Below the pieces are notes generated by a model. It saw only the letters and a list, made by a program, of their open reading frames with translations, ran no database searches and was not told the origin of the DNA. Made by a program: the position numbers and the translations under genes. This document shows, in pieces, positions 24,441 through 36,960 of a stretch of DNA of 64,000 nt. Every line of letters starts with the position of its first letter. Position 1 is the stretch's first letter. Source of the DNA: Acanthaster planci (taxonomy: Eukaryota > Echinodermata > Asteroidea > Valvatida > Acanthasteridae); the NCBI RefSeq assembly GCF_001949145.1, contig NW_019091498.1, positions 1-64,000 on the forward strand. The letters run 5' to 3'.

Positions 24441-25435
24441 ATATTCTGTGAAAATATCTGAACAGTTCTGTTGCAATGTTCTTGAGAAATTTTGGTGTAT
24501 AAGATGAATGATCCTTTTTCGGATTTGCCGCCATTGCTTACGGAATCAGTCCAAACTGGGCATGTGCGCCAAATATGAGATAACGGTATGTATAATAAAG
24601 GAGCAGTGGATTTTATTTTCAGCGCGATAACTATATTTTTGTACAATCATTCGTAAACTGATAAATTGACAATATTTGAGATCTTCCGTAATGCACCGTT
24701 TTTTATACTTGTGTAAAAGATTTCCAAATCGTAATCTAAGGGGGATGTGAAAGTAAAATATTATTCTTCAATACTAGCTTTTAGTCAACGCGCGTGACAC
24801 TGGTGCACCAAGGATATTCGACTGGTAACGCGAACTTGAAAAGACCAGTGGTAGTCTTCGTCGTGCTAGCAGCCGAGATACGCGTCATTGTGTCCACGTA
24901 GCCACGCGCGCCTTTATTAAAGGCTACTTCAATAAATATACATGGAGTTGAATTCAGAATATTCTAAATAAAAATAAAATGTATCCTGAAACAGTAAGGA
25001 CAATTGACCATGACTAGCCTTTACCCAGTTCCGTCTAATTTCAAACGAACGGTTCGTTTACTTTTGTAATTAAACATCATCTTTGCATAGAGCGTTATGC
25101 TCTTGCCAGTACCTGGCACGAAGTGCGTGAAAAAATTCCAAATTCGCCTGTCTCTCGTTCATCACAATGCAGAAAACCGTGCTGTAGAGCCTAGCTAGAA
25201 GTCACCCTAATCAAAATGGACAGGGATTTAATTAAATATGGGCTGCACGCGCCCTTCTCACTTCGCGATTGAGTTGCAAGTGAGCGTGGGATGGGGTGTT
25301 GGTTGAGTAATCAGAAATCAACTAATCCTCTTTGTAAAAGGAAGTGAGTTTGCATAATGTGTTCCAAATTATCTTCTCGTTCAATATTCTGCATCTTAAA
25401 GAAGAGGTACTCCTAGTCTTTCAAATGCATTCATA
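24441..25435. other. 3' flank of the TenA-like gene
   Basis: AATAAA at 24594-24599 is a candidate poly(A) signal 154 bases after the stop. Beyond it I see no exon and no clear repeat until the element at about 25440. Confidence 0.4.
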
Positions 25436-25439
25436 GATA

Positions 25440-25735
25440 ACTCAGACAGTTTAACAGTTCCTATTGGTCGAGAGCCCATCACATGGCAGATCTAAAACGA
25501 GTTATGAAAACTAAAAACAAATAATTTTGATCTCGTTCTTACTTTATGACTGAAAAGGTATTTATAAATGGGAATAAATACGAGCTTGTCCGATCCGTTA
25601 AACTAACGTTTTAAGACTGGCTTTAGAAAATAGACGCTACTACATTGCCCGAGCCGCTGGCGAGATATTCAACGTCCATTCTCCTGACCTGGACTTTGAC
25701 GTTTAAGACCGGCCAACAACACTTTTAAATATTGA
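25440..25735. mobile_element. MITE-like element, family A copy 2 (diverged)
   Basis: On the plus strand this reads GGTATTTATAAATGGGAATAAATAC (25557 on), later CGTCCATTCTCCTGACC (25674) and TTTAAGACCGGCCAA. These match, in order, the reverse complement of the element at 14158-14625. Upstream CCTATTGGTCGAGAG also has a counterpart there (GATTGGTCAAGAG on the complement of about 14480). It is a diverged member in opposite orientation. Confidence 0.6.
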
Positions 25736-26672
25736 TTTCCTTAATAAAGCACCAGCTAGTTTTGCGCCACATCACTTTATAGTTCAAGTAGCGCCACGCA
25801 CGCGCAAGTAACCACTCGAGACTGTTTACGACTAACCGCGAGAGGCACATAATATAACATACCATGGTTAGAAGGGCATTGGAAAAAAATAAGTACACTG
25901 TAATAAAAATCATTCTACATGTATAAGTTTTCAACTTGTTTCGACTTTCTGTAAGTTCCAGACATGAAATGGGAATAAAATTGGATTGTAAAACCGGCCA
26001 AAAGTGGGCCAATGCGTATTACATAGCGTAATTCGACAACCAGAATTAGAAGTCATTACTGCAATGGCACAATGCTCGTGGACAGGTGGTACGCTCGCGT
26101 TACATGCCTCTTCAACCAACATGGTGTAGTGATTTGCCAATGGACACGAGCGTCAAGCTGAAGAATGTGCGTGTGAGTGCGGTATTTAAGACGTCATGAT
26201 ATCGGATACGTCTGTACACTGATAAGTTCGATATAGGCAGACAACAAGGCAGTCGGGGGATTTATAAGTGTCTCTACATTTTAATAAGAAAAATAAAATC
26301 CACCCAAACAAGGCAGATAGACCTGTACCCCCGGTCCAAAAAAATGAAACGCATGTACATGTATGTTTTTTTCCATTCAGTGAATGATATTGCTATTTTC
26401 CTGAGCATAACTACTACTATCCCTGTGTGATGTAAGTTTACTTTCTGTAGAGTTTCAATACACATGTATACACTTAACCTTTTATTTTGAGTTGATTTAC
26501 TCTAAGAAACAGCTGAATCTGTAAACAGTTTACAAAATCAAATGAACACAGCAATGTTGGGTGTCTTGGGCTGCTGGACTGGTCGAATCCTTCAAGTTGG
26601 CATTTCGACCAGATACAGGAGTTGTCTGAACAGGGCAATTCTTGTCCTTTTTGAGCATCGATGACATTGCAG

Positions 26673-29600
26673 CTTAGAAAATTTTAAAAATCTGAATCTT
26701 TTGCGGGCCCGATATGAACTGAAGAGTCACGATAATTTGGAGGCAAGAAGGAAGAATCTCATTTTAAAAGATGTTAGAGACTGTATTCGCAGCGGAGAAA
26801 CACAGGCTCAGCTGTCAGTCAGTCGCCACTGCGGTAAATAGCCTCAGGGACGTACGTCGATACTTTTGCCAGTTTTAAAGAAGTTGTCCTTACAGTCTAA
26901 ACACTGGTTCGTTTCAGTTTATGTACAGCAAAAAGCTGACGATATTTCCAAAAGCGCCCCAGTCATCACATATTCGTCACACAGCAAGGCCACTGTGTCT
27001 CCAAAGACCTATTATGCGTGCTTCCACTTATCATGTCAGTGAGATGATTATAGAGACATTGGAATTGTCCCATGGAAGATAAACGGCTGTTTGCACTCTC
27101 ACCTATGCACAGACGTTGACTGCCTAAAACCCTAACTTAAGCATGACTTTGGGTTGCTGGCTCAAAAACTATCTCCAAATTTTGGGGGCACATGATGGGT
27201 GCTTCAAATAGTTGAGGAGTTCTACTTACATCCTTTTAGAAATGACGACACATGTACTGCTGAACCAGAAATAATCCAGGCTACATTCGGCGGTTGGGGT
27301 ATTTTTCCCGTAATGGTTGCCCACATTCTTTTACTTCCACTCAAGGACATTTTTGGTTCCCTCACTCCCTTGGCTTCCCCCAGATATGCTTCCGCAGGGG
27401 TATATATATATTCGCTGTAAAATATCCACAACTTTTCCAGTGCACTTGGGTATTAAGCAATGATGTGCAATGCCCGGAGCCCATTGGGGTTTAAGAGACA
27501 ATCTTCAAACAAGCAGTGCGCGTTTTTCTCCAAAGAATTTCTGAGAGTTTTAAATTGCCAAAGAAAAGGGATGTCAAATTTTGGCAAGGTTTACAGGGAA
27601 GTCAAGTCCAGGAAGAGGTCTCTGCAAATGACACATGGGCGTCATCGGTTCATGGGTGAAAAACTGATTGCTTCCATAACGAGGGTGTAAGCTACGAATC
27701 GAGTTATTTATAATGGCAAGAGAAGCACGAACATAATTTGCACTGTTATTGGACGGATTTTTCTTTCGATGCAAACAAAATTCATGTTTCATCTTAAGCC
27801 ACTACATTCTTCTATAATCTGTTCGTGCGACCTTAAATATTACAAATGAGATGTTTCGAATGTGGTGAATGTAACAGTCGTCAGTATACGTTGGGTTTAA
27901 GACCGTGTTAACATAATTGTAGTGCATACACGGACAACGTTAACATTGATTTTTGCCGATGATGCTTTCATGATTATGTTCAACTGTTACCAAGGTTGAC
28001 TGTTTTTTCATTGTCGCAATGCTTATCAAACTCCCATATTTCTCTAATCAGTAATTCATTCATACTAACATCGTCGTCGTCGCCAGAAATAATTGTTGTA
28101 CGGTAACAAAAATGGCCGTTTCCGCTAATGTTTCGATGACGCTGGAAGCGAGCGGTGGTCTATCGGCAAGAGTATCAGTTGTCGCCACGGTGTGTGCATC
28201 TTTACTCGCTTCGGTCGTGATCGCCGGCAATCTCCTTGTCATTGTCGCCTTTGTCAAGACAGAGAACTTGCGTAGCGTCACTAACAGTTTCCTGGTGTCA
28301 CTCGCTTGTGCCGACCTGCTTGTCGGAGTTGTGGTCGTACCTTTTTACATCAGCCTAAGCTTTGTCAACCGAGGTGAGTGGTACCTGGGACAGTGGTCTT
28401 GTTTTCTTTTTTACGCGATGGACGTCATGGCCTCCACTGCGTCCATTTTGCACTTGTGCGTTGTCACAGCTGATCGCTACATGGCCATCGTTTATCCTCT
28501 AACATACCCCGTGAGGATGACCAGAAAGGTGGCTGGTGTGCTCATGCTTTTGGCCTGGGGTCTGTCGCTATGTGTGTCCTTCCCATGGATGTTCTACTGG
28601 AAAGCAGTTGTCGAGGAGTCACCCGGATCTGGTGTCAGATGTCCACCGCCTTCCCCGCCGCTTTACAGCCTTGTGTCAATTACTGTTGCGTTTTTTGTCC
28701 CAGCTACAGTAATAATCGCTCTTTACGCAAGGATGTGTCAAGTAGCTCGGCAGCATAGCAGGAGTGTTCACAAAGGCAGGATTCAATGCGGGAACGATAG
28801 GGGACATCCTCAAGAAGCCATGAGAATACACCTAGGCCGTGCGCAGACTCAGACTGAACTAAACCGGGAGTACAGGGCAGCGAAGACAGTGGGGCTCGTA
28901 GTAGGGGCATTCCTGGTTTGCTGGCTGCCTGTCTTTGCGGTCATTCTCGTTAGCTCGTGGTGCGAGGAAGAGTTGAAGGATATCAGGAGCTACATCAACT
29001 GGCTGGGTTTTATTAACAGTGCCGTCAACCCGTTTATCTATGCATTTGCCATCTCGCAGTTCAGGGAGGCGTTCAAGAGACTTCTATGCTTCGAGAGACG
29101 CAGGAGTGGAGCAAGAAACGGACAGAATTTGAACTTCAGGCCTGGTAACAGGTTCTTTTCGGGACAGGCATCTCCACCTTCGGCTACACCACCAACGGGA
29201 TACCAACTGAAACACATATACTTTTAAATCAAAAAGTGGCCCAAGTTCAATCAGTTCAAGCTGATTTTTAAACTTTTCTTTGGAAAGGTTCACATTATGC
29301 TCGCAATGACTGAACAGCACACCGTGATTTGCTTACCCGAAGCATGGAGAAATTGCTTCCCCCATGCACGAAGCATGGTGCGCCCGACGGGCAAAAGAAT
29401 GTAATTTCAGTGCAAACGTGTAATGCAAGCTGACGATTGTGAAAGGTTGGCGATTATCTGAAATGTAGCCTTGGTCTTCTCTGCCTAGTGTATGTCATCG
29501 GTGATCCATGGTGCCTCCATCGCAGCATTACCCCCATTGGTTTCACCTTAGACATGAATTATTGTTAGTTGATGTCGGTGGTTACGAATTATAACACGCA

Positions 29601-30239
29601 CAAACAATGTTTGCTACAAAAACAGACGAAGTCACTGTTGTGGGACGGGGAAATGGTTCTGAACTTGGCCCTCAAGCAAACCTGCCGTAAAACATTCTAT
29701 CACAAAAAGTTTCCATTCCATCCCTTGTGCGAAATGATAGCACCCACCAAAAGGAAATCTGCATTTCGAGGCTAGGTAGGCCTATGAAAAGTGAAAGATG
29801 TCAAAAACCGCAAATACTATATGAAATGATATGGTATCTCTGGAAAAATTGCAAGTCGTTATTGGTGACATCAATATTTACTATTTTATGATGTTTCTTT
29901 AGAACTATCAAAGATAAGACCCATTGGAGGGGTGAATTTGAACCTACTGATTAAATTATCATAGCACCTTCAATTCATTCTACTGAATCTGGCCTCACTT
30001 TTTTTTCATCGACTCAGCGGCTAGCCCCTATTTTTTTGTTTTTAGAGTTTACCCGGAATCCAGTCCCCCTAATCGAGACTCAGCTCTCCCGGGTTACAGC
30101 ACAGCCGGTAAATATACAGATGAATCCGATTACACGCTACAACCGTGTTGGCACTGCACCCAAGCACTTTCTACAGCTTGACCCGCGCGTGCATTTGGCG
30201 AATAACGACACGTACCGTATTGGTCTGACAGGTATGTAA
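26673..30239 (+). CDS. Unidentified gene: two phase-compatible exons flanking a nested GPCR
   Basis: Exon A (26673-26833) follows an acceptor ending TGACATTGCAG and ends at a GCG|GTAAAT donor. Its frame includes LLRARYELKSHDNLEARR and SGETQAQLSVSRHC, strongly charged and coding-like. Exon B (30046-30231) follows a T-rich acceptor (TTTTTTTGTTTTTAG) and ends ACAG|GTATGT. Its frame includes NPITRYNRVGTAPKHF and LDPRVHLANNDTYRIG. Exon A ends with one base of a codon and exon B starts with two, so the join is in frame. If the last donor is not used the frame stops at 30239; if it is spliced to a strong acceptor at 30690 it stops at once (GCG TAA). Either way exon B is near the C-terminus. The N-terminal exon was not found. 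I do not recognise the family and assign no function. The 3.2-kb intron contains the whole GPCR gene. Confidence 0.45.
28112..29227 (+). CDS. Intronless class A (rhodopsin-type) GPCR, aminergic-like
   Basis: A single uninterrupted 371-codon frame with a good start context (AAAATGGCC). Seven membrane segments are evident. Class A landmarks: Asn40 in TM1 (GNLLVI), Asp68 in TM2 (LACADLL), Cys97 paired with Cys177 in loop 2, Asp104 in TM3, DRY at 121-123, Pro197 in TM5, CWLP at 270-273 in TM6 and NPFIY at 306-310 in TM7. Asp104 is at position 3.32, which binds the amine in biogenic amine receptors; Ser189 is at 5.42 and the TM7 run WLGFINS resembles aminergic receptors. Position 5.46 is Ala rather than the catecholamine-type Ser. 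Likely a plasma-membrane receptor for an amine, but the ligand cannot be named. It lies in the intron of an unidentified gene on the same strand. Confidence 0.92.
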   Translation: MAVSANVSMTLEASGGLSARVSVVATVCASLLASVVIAGNLLVIVAFVKTENLRSVTNSFLVSLACADLLVGVVVVPFYISLSFVNRGEWYLGQWSCFLFYAMDVMASTASILHLCVVTADRYMAIVYPLTYPVRMTRKVAGVLMLLAWGLSLCVSFPWMFYWKAVVEESPGSGVRCPPPSPPLYSLVSITVAFFVPATVIIALYARMCQVARQHSRSVHKGRIQCGNDRGHPQEAMRIHLGRAQTQTELNREYRAAKTVGLVVGAFLVCWLPVFAVILVSSWCEEELKDIRSYINWLGFINSAVNPFIYAFAISQFREAFKRLLCFERRRSGARNGQNLNFRPGNRFFSGQASPPSATPPTGYQLKHIYF

Positions 30240-30244
30240 CGTGT

Positions 30245-31340
30245 GCGTATCACCTGTCCACAGGTTGTGCTACAGCAATAATGGCTAATTTTGGTTGTCG
30301 CATTACGCTATGCCCATGAACACTAATTCCCGTCCCATACGAGGTCCACAGACGTCTCACAGCAGATGGCCTCCGAACGTACGTAGGGACCGGTAGCGGG
30401 TAATGAATCCAACAGAATCCTGCTACCGAGTGTGAGGAACGAGGCCCACTCAATGCAAAAATCTAGCAGGGGCTGACAGCATATTTTGCCTTTTCTTCTT
30501 TATTACTGAAAAAACTTCATCATCAATATTATTGTTCATTTATCTAAACTTTTATACCGTAACTACTGATTTGGAAAAAATTGCCCGGCATAAAATGATC
30601 GATGAAAATCATTGCAAAATATTTTACCTGACTGTGATTGAGAGGTGTAGCAAGGATAGGTATTTGTGTTTTATTCTCTTCTCGCTGCAGCGTAATTGGT
30701 CTGACAAAAATCTAAATATTTAGTATCCACATTGGCAGAGCTGATCGCGCACGTTCGACCGCAGCTAGCTACCGGTCCCTATATAATAGGGACGGGGACC
30801 AGCCCATGCCCGGCCCGATGGCATTACAGTGCAGAGTTACTTCAAGTCATTCAGTGCAAGCGTATCTTCTGCGTTTTTGGCTCGCGCACCGTACAAATGA
30901 TATTTTACCAAGTCGCCCTCGTATTCATGCAGTTCTCGATGTCTCCCAATCATTGCTCCGTCTAAATACCCCTTATAGGGGATGGGCCATTTCAACTCCC
31001 CTGGCCTCATGCATACTTTCTGGTAGCCATAACAATCGGATTTTGAAGTTATTTCTTTGATTGTTCCACCAGCCAAATAATACCAGTGAAATCCGATGAA
31101 CAGCACCTCAAAATGTGTGTGGGTATAGGGCCGCAGACCTCTCCCCTTTCCCAGTCCACTGTTCCAATTTCCATTCAGCAAGCAACCAGCACTGCCAGAA
31201 AATTTAGGATTTTGATCCACCCCCACCCTTCGCCGCAGCTCGAAGAATTTTCGTCAATGATATCAATCGTTCCTTCGACTTCGCATGTCACCCATAAGGG
31301 CAATATTGGTGATGTGACCAAAACTTTCCGTCGACACTTA
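30245..31340. other. Stretch between the unidentified gene and SLC25A17
   Basis: A good pyrimidine-rich acceptor ends at 30690 but opens no long frame. ORFs of 77-129 codons on both strands (30732-31226) overlap each other and match no family, so none is called. The right end is the presumed SLC25A17 promoter. Confidence 0.4.
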
Positions 31341-31346
31341 GCGCGC

Positions 31347-31354
31347 TGACGTCA
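31347..31354. promoter_or_regulatory. Consensus CRE palindrome before SLC25A17
   Basis: TGACGTCA, the full CREB/ATF site, lies 175 bases before the SLC25A17 start codon in a locally CpG-rich patch (GCGCGCTGACGTCACGC). Position and context fit a promoter site; binding is inferred. Confidence 0.45.
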
Positions 31355-31528
31355 CGCTTGGAGATGCACGTTTTGCGCGATGCGAATTGTAGAGGGCGCT
31401 CACACAACTCGGGTTTAGATCGCACGTCTATCGTTGAACAGAAATGACTAGTCTAAAGACTCTAGAAAACACTTTACGAAGTTAATTGACCACCAGGAGC
31501 CGTCATATGAAACCTCAAAGGATGAGAG

Positions 31529-34500
31529 ATGTCAGGTGCTCAAGCCTCCCTGTTTTCCTACCAGACTCTGGTACATGCCATAGCTGGAGCTGCTGTGAGT
31601 ATTTTCAAGCACCCTTTTGCCAGTGTAGTGTTGGCATGCACCTGGCATGCCCGACAAATTAAGTCAGAGGGTTAAAACATGTTTTCTCTGAATTTTATCT
31701 GTTCAAATAAATATGTAACATGCTATGTGAAAATGAGTCTTAAGTCGCCTGGGCCACTTTTTGCGTTTTCATTTGTAATAGAAACTGCAAATTGAGTTCT
31801 TTGTTTTGGTGTTTGGCATCCTGATGAAAGTGGATACTCTATGGTGACAAATGCTGTGAGTTCCTATTGATTTCACTGTGCAAAATTATTCTAAAACACT
31901 TTTTACTTCGAAGTAGCTCTGGCGACTTAAGACTCATTTTCGCAGGGTGGGTCACATAGTGACATGGAAGCATCCAAATCAAACGCAGTGCCATTTGTCT
32001 TCAGAGCTCAACTGTAACAAGCTTAAAATGTATTGAATTCTTTCCACCAAAAACCCATCAACTGGGGCTGAAAGAATGTGACCAAATCTGGACATGTGAG
32101 AGGGGAAGGATGGAGTGGTGGAGGGGAAACAAGGATAGGCATTGTTCCACCTTTTTCAGTGAGAGGTTGAACAGTGACTGAATGCGCCTCACATACATGT
32201 GTAGGGTTTTAGGGTTTTTTAAGCTTAACAAAATAGTTTGACCTGTTTGAGGCCGTTCTTGTCCTGTTTCATTCCAACCTTCTCTCTATCTATCACATGG
32301 CCTTTCTGATCATGTGGCCTACATACTGTAGCCATTGTGATGATTGTGAGGTTAATTTGCTAAGCACTTGCACATGCAATGGATCTCCTCAGCCATGTCA
32401 GCACAGTCTTGAATCTTGTGCAGAATTATTGTGCTCCATCCTGTGTTGATTTGCCTTTGAATGAAGACATCCATTCATTGGATTATCGACTCAGGAGGGA
32501 GTACAATAATTTGCAAGAGTAAAGATTGCGGTGGACAGATCTTAATGTACCGTGCTTCAAGTTCAAACTCCTCAATTTTGTATTTGTATCTGTTTTGAAT
32601 TCCAGGGTTCTATTGCAGCAATGACACTGTTCTATCCTCTAGAAACGGCAAGAACAAGACTACAAAGTGAGCAATTTATTCTACTGAACTGCCTCACCAA
32701 CATCCCCCAACCTCCCAAAAAATGAAATCACTTTCACCCCTTTTCTAGAGACATTTTCCACTGAAGCCTTTCGACAGTTAAAAAAGTACAAAAAGTTGCA
32801 TTTTGGTGGAGGAAATAGCGGCTGAACAATTTTCAAAGTGGGGGGGCATTTGTGAGACCTTTCAAAAGTGGAGGGTTGGGAATATGGGAATGTTGGGGAT
32901 GCTTCTGATCACATCTTGATGAACGAAGAGTTCAATGCAAACATCAAGAATTCTTTATGCTTGCAGCATTCGTTATTTTGCCTACCTATAATTTACGTAA
33001 AACTTGACGGAATGCAGCTTTTACTGGTATGGCTTTGTTTCGTTTCTTTCTAGTCGATGATAAGCGAGAGGCCAGATACACTCCTCACATTATTGCAGAA
33101 ATTGTCAGGGAAGAAGGAGTGTAAGTATACATTCAGAGGTGTTACACGGCCAAAATGGTTTCTACTGAGTAGTGTCTGCAAGCATTGGACAAACGATTAT
33201 TCCTCTCGGAATCCACTCTCGAAGGGATTCACAAAGCACTGTCTCACAATAAGAAGTTTGAGACCAATTTTTGTCTTAGCAGTTGCCGCACACACTATAA
33301 CACATATGGAAGACTCGTTGAAGAGGTGTTTAAAGCCAAAATGCCAATTTACAGCACAGAAACTTAGGGTTAAGGATTGAGGAGGGGCCCAACAGGTTGT
33401 TGTAGTTATCTGAAACACTTCTTCGACCATCATCTAGGCTTGAGGCTTGGGGGTTTGAGTCTGTCTGGTGTAGTGTTATTTGAGTACTGCTACATTTCTT
33501 AGATCTTCCAGGAGCTTGTAAAATTAATTTACACGGGGTATAGTGTTTGGCTTTATCAGAGATAGTGACCTCCCCCTATTTGGTATACCAGGCAAGATAT
33601 GGGACGGAGGGGTACCCCCTTACCTGTCCAATCCCTATACAAGCTCTAGACTATTGTTACGTAACACATCCCCCCAGAAGTCTGTAAAGAATTCCTGAGA
33701 TTCCGATCAAATAATGACCAACACAAAGGCGGGGGGGGTTTCTCTCCGTCCCATACCTTGCTTCAAATGCTATTAGGCGTGGTAGAATGGAGGTATGAGC
33801 CCTTGTAGCACAAGCACACTTTGGTATTTAACAGGACCAGCTGTTTGCCACTGCAGGTTTTCCCTTTACCGAGGATGGTTCCCTGTCATCAGTAGCCTGT
33901 GCTGCTCCAACTTTGTCTACTTCTACGCCTTCAACGGTCTCAAAGCAGCGTGTTTGGATCACATGAAGGGCACTGTTGCCATCAAGGAACTCCTTATTGG
34001 TGTTGTAGCTGGTGAGTCCTCCTGTGAGTTTTGTGCAGTGCCCAATCTGTAGCAAGCCTTAAATTATTTCCACATCATGGATGAGGTTGAGACTGAAAGG
34101 TCTATCACTGCTTAAATCACCAACATATTTGGATCACATGTGGTTCAAGGACACTGTTGCCATCAAAGAATTTTCAGTTGGCCCCCCAGCTTAAAGGGCG
34201 TTTGTACTCAGCATCATATGTTGCCAATAAAAATACTTGGTGAAACCCAATTCAACGTATTTCAAGTCAAAACTCAAATTGTTCTTGTTGATTCAGACCA
34301 CTGTTTGTGGTCCACTGATTCATCAGGTCCTCAACAAGTCTTGAAACACCGATATATGTTTAGAAGTAATCTCAGCAAGCTTTGTACTGTTGATCCCCTT
34401 TAACAGTCAACAAGACTGTCCACTTCTCATACATCTTGTAGTTGAATTATTTTTAACACATTTGAAGGTAAACCCTACAGTCATGTAGGGACTGAGGAAC

Positions 34501-36960
34501 ACAATCTACATTTTTACCAGGAAGGAAATTAATCGGAAGATAGGTGATTCGACCTTTGGGGCATTCTGACCTTCTTAATGAACCCCATGCTCAAGTATAT
34601 CCCCTCTGAGGTGTTGAAGAGGTTGGGTACTTGTACTCAGAGTAGATAATTTTTACTAATAATATTGATCTTGTGACCATCACACTCTACAGGAGTCATC
34701 AATGTGCTGGTCACAACACCCATGTGGGTGGTTAACATGAGGTTGAAACTTCAAGGCGCTAACTTCCAGACGGAGCAGAAACAGAAGAGTAAGCATCCAC
34801 ACTACTCCGGAATCTTTGGTAAGTCTCACAACACACATATACATTTAATTGGTCAGCTTGGAGGATAGGGCTAGGTCATCACCCAGGCATGACAAATATT
34901 GAGAATCAGGTTGGCAAAGACTGTTTATTTGCTGTAGGGTTGCAGGTACATGTACATCATGGATCTCTTCAGAAGAGGTGTGGTTCGGATATGAACTGGA
35001 AAATATTAACTCCACGTTTCAGCCAGGATGCTCTGGCTGTCCTCAGGAGAGCGTGACTGTTTACATTTCATGAACCATAATCAGGGACAGTCCTTCAACC
35101 TAAACACTATTGCAATTAATTTATTGTTGATTTTGGTTATCTTCCACACTAAAAGCCACTGATTGAATTTTGTTTGGTTTTACTGTTTTGCAGATGCTTT
35201 TCGGACTATCATCCAAGATGAAGGCTTGGCAGCAATGTGGAATGGCATGTCATCCTCCCTCCTCTTGGTCCTCAATCCTGCCATCCACTTCATGGTCTAT
35301 GAAGCGTTTAAGAGGTTCATCAGCCAATACACAGGAAACCAGGTCAGTGCTTGGTCATAATCCAGGCCCAAATTCACATTATGAATCAGCACATGATTTG
35401 TTGCAAATACAGAACCTTAACGTCCGTTTCGCAGAAACCATGAGTACAGTGGTGTTGTAATCTGTAATGCCAGTTGGTCCAAGGTGTTACTTCAACATTC
35501 AAAATATCATGTCGAGGACGTACATGTGTGAGCAAGTTGTAGGTGTGAAGTCCTTTTAAGGAGCATGGTGTAAATCTAGCTACCTGTTGAAAAGTTCCAT
35601 GAATTTTTCCCCCAATGGTGTTACAAACTTGTCTGATTTTCAAGATCGATCCAAAGCAGTCCCCCATCCATGTGCACAGGACCCAAGTTCCTGCTTTCCC
35701 TTCCTTCAGATATATGCTACAAGTTCCTTCCATGCAAACAAATGCAACAACAATCTGTGGAAAGCTGCTCTGCTTAAATGCAAGGGACATTTTTGTACAA
35801 TGCACATCTGGTTGGCTCAGTAATTAGTTTCTTGCATCTGTTTGCCTTCTGAATCTTTGACGAGAAAATGCTTGCGATTTTCTTCTTCCGTAGGAGCATT
35901 CATCCGTGGTTTACTTCGTCTTAGGTGCTGTTTCCAAGGTCATTGCAACTCTGCTCACCTACCCACTTCAACTTGTGCAGGCAAAACAAAGGGTGTGTAA
36001 GAGAAAGTTGTCAGGGGCATGTCAGGGCTTGAAATCCTGGGAATTGCCAAATGGGGATTTTTCCGGAAATGTTTTTCCACTTTTCTTTTTCATCCCTAAA
36101 GAATCCCCTCCAAAGGAAGGTGCTAGTTCTGCTTTGAAATTGTTGGCTTTTTCAATTCCCAAAATGTAGTTTTTGTTACATATCAGGAGGGCGGGGGGAT
36201 ACCACCCCTTCTCCCAGTTTGACTGGTATTAATGACTGGCCGTGAATCTAATACTTGACTTTGATTTGGTTGTTTTTTTAGTATGACAAAGAGGAATCGG
36301 AATCTCACAGGAAGTTGAAGTCCATGTGGTCTGTGCTCAGTTATATTGTCAGGTAAGTTATCAGATTTCAAGCAAATTTCAAACATGCTACAACATAAAA
36401 GTAACGAAAAAAACAGCTATTTCAGAGGAATTGAAGCATTACATGGATGGGACATCGTACAGTATACTGCCTATTTGATTGATTGCTTGCTAAAACACAG
36501 AAGGCTGTTTTCACCCACAACTGTGGTATGCTAAACTCCAGGCATGTGTGGTGGATAAGTACTTGACTGAGACCCCAGGATATTCCAGTTGGGAGAGGAG
36601 GAAGAGGGCTGGCCAGTCACTTGCTTTTGGGCATGTGATTAGTAAGGGGTATTGCAGCATACCTGTGTACAAAAATTGTTTATTTCTATGGAGTGAATTT
36701 TTATGTGTGGCCTTTGACAGAAGTGTCAAGTTTCTTTTGCTGTCCAGTGTATATACATGTCCTTGGTGGAGAATTAATGCCATTATCATTACTTCATTTA
36801 ATACAGGAATCAAGGACCTCTTGGTCTCTACAAGGGCTTGGAAGCGAAACTACTGCAGACTGTCCTGACCGCTGCCATGATGTTTGCCATCTATGAGAAA
36901 ATTGCAGCCATCATCTTTCAATTAATGAAAGCAGAGAAATCGGATGAAAAGAGCCCATAG
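31529..36960 (+). CDS. SLC25A17: Peroxisomal membrane carrier PMP34 (mitochondrial carrier family)
   Basis: Nine exons: 31529-31594, 32606-32666, 33054-33120, 33857-34011, 34693-34818, 35194-35342, 35894-35992, 36282-36352, 36807-36960. Phases all join and give 315 residues, near the family length. The three carrier repeats are visible. Repeat 1 has the signature PLETAR (PxE/DxxR) and ends YRGWFPV. Repeat 2 has [12 protein letters not shown] and ends [14 protein letters not shown]. Repeat 3 has [10 protein letters not shown] and ends [13 protein letters not shown]. The variant second and third signatures are typical of PMP34 rather than of mitochondrial members. Known role: exchange of CoA, FAD, NAD and nucleotides across the peroxisomal membrane. 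The gene is convergent with STK19; the stop codons are 1.3 kb apart. Confidence 0.95.
31727..31943. mobile_element. MITE-like foldback with 20-nt perfect terminal repeats (SLC25A17 intron 1)
   Basis: AAAATGAGTCTTAAGTCGCC (31730-31749) is exactly inverted at 31921-31940, with a short imperfect extension outward. The total is about 215 bp with no coding capacity. It is typical of a non-autonomous DNA transposon. Confidence 0.75.
33592..33761. mobile_element. Foldback element (SLC25A17 intron 3)
   Basis: Arm GCAAGATATGGGACGGAG (33592-33609) is inverted at 33744-33761 with one mismatch. The 170-bp span includes runs of C and of G just inside the arms, which are also roughly complementary. Non-coding. 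Confidence 0.65.

Noticed and set aside
26130-26164. Possible N-terminal exon (ATGGACACGAGC...) of the unidentified gene
   Set aside because: Its best donor (CGT|GTGAGT) ends in phase 0, which does not join the acceptor of exon A in frame; alternatives use weak sites.
29569-29775. 68-codon plus-strand ORF after the GPCR
   Set aside because: Looks mildly coding, but the only nearby donor falls after the in-frame stop and the acceptor is weak; not supported as an exon of the host gene.
30837-31226. 129-codon minus-strand ORF
   Set aside because: Overlapped by open frames on the other strand, no recognisable motif, lies in the presumed SLC25A17 promoter.
35386-35805. 139-codon minus-strand ORF
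   Set aside because: Lies in an SLC25A17 intron on the opposite strand; no family similarity.
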